From NCBI RefSeq assembly GCF_040783975.1, contig NZ_CP160631.1, positions 1,488,001 to 1,552,000 on the forward strand: DNA of 64,000 nucleotides, in the 5' to 3' direction. The notes below the pieces were generated by a model. The model worked only from the letters and a program-made list of their open reading frames with translations. It made no database searches and had not been told where the DNA came from. Below, one piece after another: positions 58,872-64,000 of this stretch. Made by a program: the position numbers and the translations under genes. This DNA is from Pantoea sp. Ep11b (GTDB taxonomy: Bacteria; Pseudomonadota; Gammaproteobacteria; Enterobacterales; Enterobacteriaceae). Within the stretch, counting starts at the first letter, position 1; the number at the start of each line of letters is the position of its first letter.

Positions 58872-59657
58872 TTATGGCTGTTTCAGCTGCTCCGCCGGGC
58901 CAAATCCGGTCTGGCCGTGGCTGTGCTCACCGCCGCCCTCTGTGCGCTTAAGCTGAATCACCTGACCCTGCTGCCAGGCGTTGGCGCCCGCTGCCGCCGG
59001 ATGCGCGACGATATCCGCCCGTCCGGCCCGGATCTGTTTAGTATCAACGTCAAACCGGCGATCGCGATCGGCCAGCAGTCGCGAGTCCATCTGCCCATCC
59101 GCGGTAAAGCCCATCATCAGCGCCGGAATGCCGATTGGCAGCGTTTTGTCGCGATCGGTGTGCCAGGTGTGCCAGGTTTTGCCGTAAGTGTTCACGATGC
59201 GCGTCATCAGGGCGTGGTCGGCGGCCTGCGGTAAGCCGGGTGCAATCAGCGTGCCCGATTTCACCTCATACTGGTGGCTGTGCCACAGCTTCTTCTCGTC
59301 GGGCGGCAGCGTGTTAAACAGCCGTTCGCTGATGATGTATTCGACCCCCATCAGCCGCGCGTCGCGCGTGTTGCCGTCATAGATCACCGCCTGCATCACG
59401 TCGTCGTTCAGGACGGTAACATAGTGGTGCGCCTCCATCTGACCGTTCTTATCGCCGTTGTAAAAATGGAAGCCGTCGAGGTAGGTATTGATAGCGTCAA
59501 TCGGCGGGCGCGACTGCAGCACGCTGGCACCGCTTTCCAGCACCTTCAGCGAGGAGGAGGTGGGCGCACCCGGTGAGTGCACCTGCGCGGGCGTATTATT
59601 GGCGCCACAGCCGGTTAATATCAGGCTGAACGCCGCAACTGGCCAGAGTTTAAACAT
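58872..59657 (-). CDS. OBAP/DUF1264-family lipoprotein
   Basis: A 261-residue exported lipoprotein: the signal MFKLWPVAAFSLILTGCG has a lipobox ending at Cys17. The mature protein matches the oil-body-associated-protein (DUF1264) family as I recognise it: YLDGFHFYNGDKNGQMEAHHY, IYDGNTRDARLMGVEYIISE, LPPDEKKLWHSHQYEVKSG. Histidines cluster in these blocks, which could bind metal. The ATG at 59657 has AAGGAA upstream; the longer frame to 59939 overlaps the divergent gene. Function unknown in bacteria. Absent from this locus in E. coli. Confidence 0.85.
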   Translation of the reverse strand: MFKLWPVAAFSLILTGCGANNTPAQVHSPGAPTSSSLKVLESGASVLQSRPPIDAINTYLDGFHFYNGDKNGQMEAHHYVTVLNDDVMQAVIYDGNTRDARLMGVEYIISERLFNTLPPDEKKLWHSHQYEVKSGTLIAPGLPQAADHALMTRIVNTYGKTWHTWHTDRDKTLPIGIPALMMGFTADGQMDSRLLADRDRRFDVDTKQIRAGRADIVAHPAAAGANAWQQGQVIQLKRTEGGGEHSHGQTGFGPAEQLKQP

Positions 59658-59763
59658 CGTAAGTTCCTTTACCGTTAAAAAAGCTAACCTTAGTTCAGTT
59701 CTCTCCTGCCTGCGCAGTGCGGGCGATGATAGAGTAGGGCTTTCGTCAATTCTGAGGACAGGT

Positions 59764-60858
59764 ATGTCATTCACTCCGATACTGCAACGTCTGACGCTGG
59801 TCGCCGCACTGGTGCTGGCAGGCTGTAGCAGCAAAAAAACGCCTGAGGCCCCGGTCCGGCAGCCCGACGATGTCAAAGCGCAGATCCAGCGGCTGCTGCC
59901 ACCGCACGTCAGCAATAAAGCGGCGTGGCGCGACGACATCTACACCACCTTCCGCACGCAGCAGATCGATCCCAGCGTCAGCAATCTCTGTGCGGTGATC
60001 GCCGTCGCGGATCAGGAGAGCAACTTCAGCGCCGAAGCCGCCGTGCCGGGCCTGTCAAAGATCGCCTGGGGTGAGATCGACCGCCGGGCGGCAAAAGTAC
60101 ACGTCCCCGCCTTCCTGGTGCGCACCGCGCTGCAGATTAAATCGCCGACCGGCGAGAGCTATGCCACCCGGCTGGATAACGTGCGCAGTGAAAAAGAGCT
60201 GAGCGCGATTTTTGACGACCTGATCGATATGGTGCCGATGGGCCAGACGCTGTTTGGTCATCTCAACCCGATCCACACTGGCGGGCCGATGCAGGTCAGC
60301 ATTGCCTTTGCCGAAGCACATGCCAGAGGCTATCCGTGGCCCGTCGATGGCACCATCCGGCGGGAAGTCTTTACCCGCCACGGCGGGATCTACTTCGGCA
60401 CGATGCATCTGCTTGGCTACCCGGCGGACTATACTCAGCCGCTCTATCGCTTCGCTGATTTCAACGCGGGCTGGTATGCAAGCCGCAACGCGGCGTTTCA
60501 GGCAGCGGTGGCGCGCGCGACCGGGATGAAGCTGGCGCTGGATGGCGATCTGATCCTCTATGGATCGGACGCGGCGGGCAGCACGGAGCTGGCGGTGCGG
60601 ACGCTGTCGAAGCAGATTGATATGAGCAACAGCGCGATCCGACGCGATCTGGAAAAAGGGGATAAGGAAAGTTTCAGCGACAGCACGCTGTGGAAACAGG
60701 TCTTTACCCTGGCGGATAAGATGGCCGGCCGCCGGTTACCGCGCGAAATGCTGCCGGGCATTAAGCTCGAAAGCCCGAAAATCACCCGTAACCTCACCAC
60801 GGCGTGGTTTGCGCAGCGCGTCGACAGTCGTTATCAGCAGTGTCTGTCGCGGCGCTAA
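59764..60858 (+). CDS. DUF1615-family lipoprotein
   Basis: A 364-residue lipoprotein with lipobox cysteine in LVLAGCSSKK (Cys21). The mature part is soluble and carries segments I associate with DUF1615: CAVIAVADQESNFSAEAAVPGL, FGHLNPIHTGGPMQVSIAFA, HGGIYFGTMHLLGYP and FADFNAGWYASRNAAFQ. The spaced Glu of ADQESNF and the GPMQVS stretch are reminiscent of lysozyme-like transglycosylase folds (ESNF, GxMQV), so a murein-active role is possible but unproven. It starts at 59764 behind GGACAGGT, divergent from the OBAP-like gene by 106 bases. Confidence 0.85.
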   Translation: MSFTPILQRLTLVAALVLAGCSSKKTPEAPVRQPDDVKAQIQRLLPPHVSNKAAWRDDIYTTFRTQQIDPSVSNLCAVIAVADQESNFSAEAAVPGLSKIAWGEIDRRAAKVHVPAFLVRTALQIKSPTGESYATRLDNVRSEKELSAIFDDLIDMVPMGQTLFGHLNPIHTGGPMQVSIAFAEAHARGYPWPVDGTIRREVFTRHGGIYFGTMHLLGYPADYTQPLYRFADFNAGWYASRNAAFQAAVARATGMKLALDGDLILYGSDAAGSTELAVRTLSKQIDMSNSAIRRDLEKGDKESFSDSTLWKQVFTLADKMAGRRLPREMLPGIKLESPKITRNLTTAWFAQRVDSRYQQCLSRR

Positions 60859-61053
60859 GCGGCAGGTTGTGGCGCAGTTGAGCTGAGCTGTGCCACACTT
60901 AGAGATGGTGCCGGCAGGCGCGGCAGATGGCCGCCGTTCTGTTCCGCGCTCAGCCGCTTCCGGTCGTACAGACCGTGGAGGCTGACCCTGGCGGCCCCGC
61001 ATTAAACCGGCTTCCTGCGGGAAGCGCGTTCCCATTTTAACAAGAGGTGCATC

Positions 61054-61761
61054 ATGGACCGATATCCACGAAATGATTCTATCGTTCAACCCGCCTCGCG
61101 CGGGCTGCAGGCCTATATGGCTCAGGTCTATGGCTGGATGACATGCGGCCTGTTACTGACGGCATTTGTCTCATGGTTTGCGGCCCGTACGCCAGCGGTG
61201 ATGGAGCTGGTGTTCGCTAACCGCATCACCTTTTTCGGGCTGATTATCGCGCAGCTGGCGCTGGTGTTTGTCCTTTCCGGCATGGTGCATCGTCTGAGCG
61301 GGGCAGTGGCCACCGGACTGTTTATGCTCTATTCGGCGCTGACCGGCCTGACGATGGCGAGCATCTTCCTGGTTTACACCTACTCCTCTATCGCCAGCAC
61401 CTTCTTCGTCACGGCGGGGATGTTTGGTGCGATGACCTTCTACGGCTACACCACTAAACGCGACCTGACCCGTCTGGGCAGCCTGCTGTTTATGGCGCTG
61501 ATTGGTATCCTGCTGGCGTCGCTGGTGAACTTCTGGCTGAAAAGCCCGGCGCTGATGTGGGCGATTACCTATATCGGAGTGGTGGTGTTTGTGGGCCTGA
61601 CCGCCTATGACACGCAGAAGCTGAAAAATATCGGTGAGCAGATCGATGCCCGCGACACGGAAAACCTGCGTCGCTACTCGATTATGGGCGCGCTGACGCT
61701 CTATCTCGACTTCATCAACCTGTTCCTGATGCTGCTGCGGATCTTCGGCAACCGCCGCTAA
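61054..61761 (+). CDS. ybhL: Bax inhibitor-1 family membrane protein YbhL
   Basis: Inner-membrane protein of the UPF0005/BI-1 family, 235 residues (E. coli 234). It starts MDRYPRNDSIVQPASRGLQAYM and has about seven hydrophobic segments. The family signature lies in FFVTAGMFGAMTFYGYTTKRDL, and the C-terminal conserved acidic site in GLTAYDTQKLK. Related proteins are calcium or proton channels, but the enterobacterial function is unsettled. The 195-base upstream gap contains its leader and an AGAGGTG ribosome-binding site. Confidence 0.93.
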   Translation: MDRYPRNDSIVQPASRGLQAYMAQVYGWMTCGLLLTAFVSWFAARTPAVMELVFANRITFFGLIIAQLALVFVLSGMVHRLSGAVATGLFMLYSALTGLTMASIFLVYTYSSIASTFFVTAGMFGAMTFYGYTTKRDLTRLGSLLFMALIGILLASLVNFWLKSPALMWAITYIGVVVFVGLTAYDTQKLKNIGEQIDARDTENLRRYSIMGALTLYLDFINLFLMLLRIFGNRR

Positions 61762-61774
61762 GCGGATAATGCAC

Positions 61775-61807
61775 AAAAGGAGGCGCAGCGGCTGCGCCTC
61801 CTTTTTT
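61775..61807. terminator. Bidirectional terminator between ybhL and ybhN
   Basis: AAAAGGAGGCGCAG-CGG-CTGCGCCTCCTTTT is a perfect 14-base-arm inverted repeat with A and T tracts, placed between two convergent genes and touching the end of ybhN. Confidence 0.92.
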
Positions 61808-61809
61808 TA

Positions 61810-62775
61810 TTACGACTTCTGCAGCTTCTGCTCGTTCTTCTGACGCAGATGTTTTGCCCGACTCTCCAGCCCCAGATAGAGCACCAGCGCCAGCAGCAGC
61901 GGCAGAATAAAGTAGAGCACGCGATAGGCCAGCAGCGCCGCAATAATGGTGCCGTGCGAGGCGTGCTGACCGCTGAGCAGGGCGAGGAAGACCGCTTCCA
62001 GTACGCCGATGCCGGCCGGAATATGAATGATCACCCCCGCAATACTGCTGATCAGCAGCACGCCCAGCACCATCGGATACCCGACGTCACGCCCCAGCAG
62101 CAGCCAGATAATCGCGCCCATCACCATCCAGTTGGCACAGGAGACGGCGAACTGCAGCAGCGCCATGCGCAGCGAGGGCAGCTGCAGCGTCTGGCCTTTT
62201 ATCGTCCAGCGGCGCTGCTTCGAGAAGGCGCAGGCCCAGAGATAGACCGCCACCAGCACCAGCAGGATGACGCCGATAAGACGCAGCGTGGTTTCGCCGA
62301 TGAACCAGCCGCCGGGGATCGACACCATACCCGCGCTGAACACCACGCCCGCCAGCAGAATATAGCCGAGCCAGTTTGTGGCGATACTCAGAGAGAAGAT
62401 GCGGGTGATGGTGCCGCTGTCGAGCCCCAGCCGGGAGTAGAGCCGGTAGCGCATGGCGACGCCGCCCACCCAGGTACTCAGCGTCAGGTTAAAGGCGTAA
62501 CAGATAAACGACACCAGCATCACCTGTCGCTTCGCCAGTTTGTGACCGCAGTAGGCGCGGCCGATCAGGTCATAGCAGCCATAAACCAGGTAACTCAGCA
62601 CTACCAGTCCGGCGGCTGTCAGTACCACAAAGCGGTTGTAGTTGACGATGACGTCATAAACATCTTCCCAGTTCACTTTGCGGGCGTAGACCACCAGCAG
62701 TACCACGACCGCGATGAAGAACAGCACGGTGAGGATTTTTTTGGCGAGTTGCCAGCGTGGATGTTTTTTTGCCAT
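61810..62775 (-). CDS. ybhN: YbhN, LPG-synthase-like integral membrane protein
   Basis: A 321-residue polytopic membrane protein of the YbhN/UPF0104 family, related to the membrane half of lysylphosphatidylglycerol synthase. It has about eight hydrophobic segments and a basic C-terminus (KHLRQKNEQKLQKS). Family segments NLTLSTWVGGVAMRYRLYSRLGL and HIPAGIGVLEAVFLALL are clear. It lacks the soluble aminoacyl-transfer domain. Its start overlaps the clsB stop by one base, linking it to cardiolipin metabolism by context. Confidence 0.92.
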   Translation of the reverse strand: MAKKHPRWQLAKKILTVLFFIAVVVLLVVYARKVNWEDVYDVIVNYNRFVVLTAAGLVVLSYLVYGCYDLIGRAYCGHKLAKRQVMLVSFICYAFNLTLSTWVGGVAMRYRLYSRLGLDSGTITRIFSLSIATNWLGYILLAGVVFSAGMVSIPGGWFIGETTLRLIGVILLVLVAVYLWACAFSKQRRWTIKGQTLQLPSLRMALLQFAVSCANWMVMGAIIWLLLGRDVGYPMVLGVLLISSIAGVIIHIPAGIGVLEAVFLALLSGQHASHGTIIAALLAYRVLYFILPLLLALVLYLGLESRAKHLRQKNEQKLQKS

Positions 62776-64000
62776 CAGGATTTCGCTCCAGGGTTGTCAG
62801 CTTCAATGCGATCCTGAGTTTCTATTTCAGGCTGAACCGGCGCGGCGACCTGCGCCAGACGCGGGGTATGCGCAGGCAGCCAGCCCGCGATGGCCGGGAA
62901 ATGACGCAGAAAGTGGAACACCACCACGCTTTTACTCAGTTGCCACCAGTTACGTGGCGGCAGGCGATCTTCCTGCACACGCTGACAGTCGTGGGTTATC
63001 AGCGCATCCAGATTGTCACGCAGCGTCTGGTTAAAGGGGCGATCGTGGATGATCAGGTTAGCCTCCAGGTTCAGCGACAGGCTGAGCGGATCGAGGTTGC
63101 TGGAGCCAACGGTGGCCCAGTGATCGTCGCAGACCGCCACTTTGCCGTGCAGCGGACGACGGATATATTCATAGACCTCCACGCCGCCATCCACCAGATA
63201 GTTGTAGAGCAGTTCTGCGCCCACCTTTACAATCGGCATATCCGGCTCGCCCTGAACGATCAGCTTCACGCGGACGCCGCGCTGCGCGGCATTGCGCATC
63301 TCACGCAGCAGCCGGTAGCCGGGGAAAAAGTAGGCGTTGGCGATAATCACCTCCCGTTTCGCCTTGCGCAGCATCTCCATGTAATGCTTTTCGATGTCAT
63401 CGCGATGCTCGTCGTTGTCGCGATAGACGTAGAGCACCTGCGCATCGCCGGGTGTGGCGTTCACCGCCGGACGATGAGAGCGCCCGCCCCACCAGCGGCG
63501 GGTAGGCTGTTCGCTGCCGATCGCCTGCTGCAGATAGCGGGCGATATCGCCCACCACCGGTCCTTTGACCTGCACCGCGTAATCCTGCTTCGCCTCCGGG
63601 CCATAATCGGTGTTGTGCTCGGCGGAGAAGTTGATGCCGCCGACAAAGGCCACCACGTCATCCACCACCACGGTTTTGCGGTGCAGACGGCGAAACACGT
63701 TGGTGCGCATCCCCATCACCAGCGGACGTGGATCGTAATAGATAAAGCGCACGCCCGCGCTGGTCAGGCTGTTCACGAACTGATCGGAGAGCTCGGCGGA
63801 GCCGTAACCGTCGACCATTACCTCGACCCGGACACCCCGCTGGGCCGCCGCCAGCAGTTCACGGTGCAGGGCGTTGCCCACCTCATCCTCGAACAGGATA
63901 AAGGTTTCGATGAGCACCGTACGCTCCGCCCGCTGGATCGCGCCAAAGACCCGTGGGAAAAACGCTTCGCCATTCTCCAGCAACAGCAGCCGGTTGCCGT
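62775..64000 (-). CDS. clsB: Cardiolipin synthase B, N-terminus cut by window edge
   Basis: Phospholipase-D-superfamily enzyme making cardiolipin from phosphatidylglycerol. About 407 residues are visible; alignment with E. coli ClsB suggests about seven or eight residues lie beyond the window edge (GNRLLLLENGEAFFPRV is already open frame). Both HKD motifs are present: HRKTVVVDD and HGKVAVCDDHWATVGSSN. The C-terminal part FHFLRHFPAIAGWLPAHTPRLA is conserved. The stop overlaps ybhN by one base (TGATG). Confidence 0.95.
   Translation of the reverse strand, partial: GNRLLLLENGEAFFPRVFGAIQRAERTVLIETFILFEDEVGNALHRELLAAAQRGVRVEVMVDGYGSAELSDQFVNSLTSAGVRFIYYDPRPLVMGMRTNVFRRLHRKTVVVDDVVAFVGGINFSAEHNTDYGPEAKQDYAVQVKGPVVGDIARYLQQAIGSEQPTRRWWGGRSHRPAVNATPGDAQVLYVYRDNDEHRDDIEKHYMEMLRKAKREVIIANAYFFPGYRLLREMRNAAQRGVRVKLIVQGEPDMPIVKVGAELLYNYLVDGGVEVYEYIRRPLHGKVAVCDDHWATVGSSNLDPLSLSLNLEANLIIHDRPFNQTLRDNLDALITHDCQRVQEDRLPPRNWWQLSKSVVVFHFLRHFPAIAGWLPAHTPRLAQVAAPVQPEIETQDRIEADNPGAKS

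Noticed and set aside
61849..62817. 322-codon plus-strand frame opposite ybhN
   Set aside because: Antisense of a conserved membrane protein; the hydrophilic Gln/His/Asp-rich translation is typical of such shadows.

Overview
The window is a contiguous stretch of enterobacterial chromosome. Gene order and protein sequence match the sdh-suc / cyd / tol-pal / lysT / nadA / aroG / gal / mod / bio / uvrB / moa region of Escherichia coli. Several local differences point to Erwiniaceae, most likely Pantoea or a close relative: no mannosyl-glycerate (mng) genes between sucD and cydA, a galTKM operon without galE, only lysine tRNAs in the tRNA cluster, an ABC ATPase between bioD and uvrB, and two extra lipoprotein genes between moaE and ybhL. 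The genus is inferred; no 16S or marker comparison was possible. Coding density is high, and no insertion sequence, prophage, integrase or CRISPR array was seen.

Layout. 1-1185: end of pcp and nei. 1476-13021: central metabolism, with gltA facing away from sdhCDAB-sucABCD (TCA cycle from citrate synthase to succinyl-CoA synthetase). 13022-16684: a long leader and cydABX-ybgE (cytochrome bd-I oxidase). 16863-22571: ybgC-tolQRAB-pal-cpoB (envelope constriction). 22658-23358: a promoter, three near-identical tRNA-Lys genes, and a repeated RtT-like trailer. 23379-25540: an Ada-AlkA fusion divergent from a methyltransferase (alkylation repair). 25590-28472: nadA-pnuC (NAD synthesis) and zitB (zinc efflux). 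28450-32090: a BvgS/EvgS-type phosphorelay pair. 32190-38086: ybgS, aroG, gpmA and galTKM. 38317-43598: modF, modE, acrZ and modABC (molybdate). 43599-46096: ybhA, pgl, ybhB. 46172-51152: bioA facing bioBFCD across a BirA operator. 51238-51960: an orphan ABC ATPase. 51961-54875: a long regulatory region with DnaA and LexA boxes, then uvrB. 54881-58816: ybhK, a Moco riboswitch and moaABCDE. 58872-60858: divergent OBAP-like and DUF1615 lipoproteins. 61054-64000: ybhL, ybhN and the start of clsB at the window edge.

Most of the window is well-understood core genome. The least ordinary parts are: (i) the 176-bp repeat unit behind the tRNA-Lys genes, which restarts with a tRNA 3' end and carries an inverted T-arm copy; (ii) the isolated UrtE/LivF-like ATPase with a degraded ABC signature; (iii) the hybrid kinase pair embedded between zitB and ybgS; (iv) the DnaA-box cluster before uvrB; and (v) the OBAP/DUF1615 pair. 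Molybdate uptake (mod), Moco synthesis (moa) and a Moco riboswitch lie in the same window, so molybdenum supply and use can be read together.
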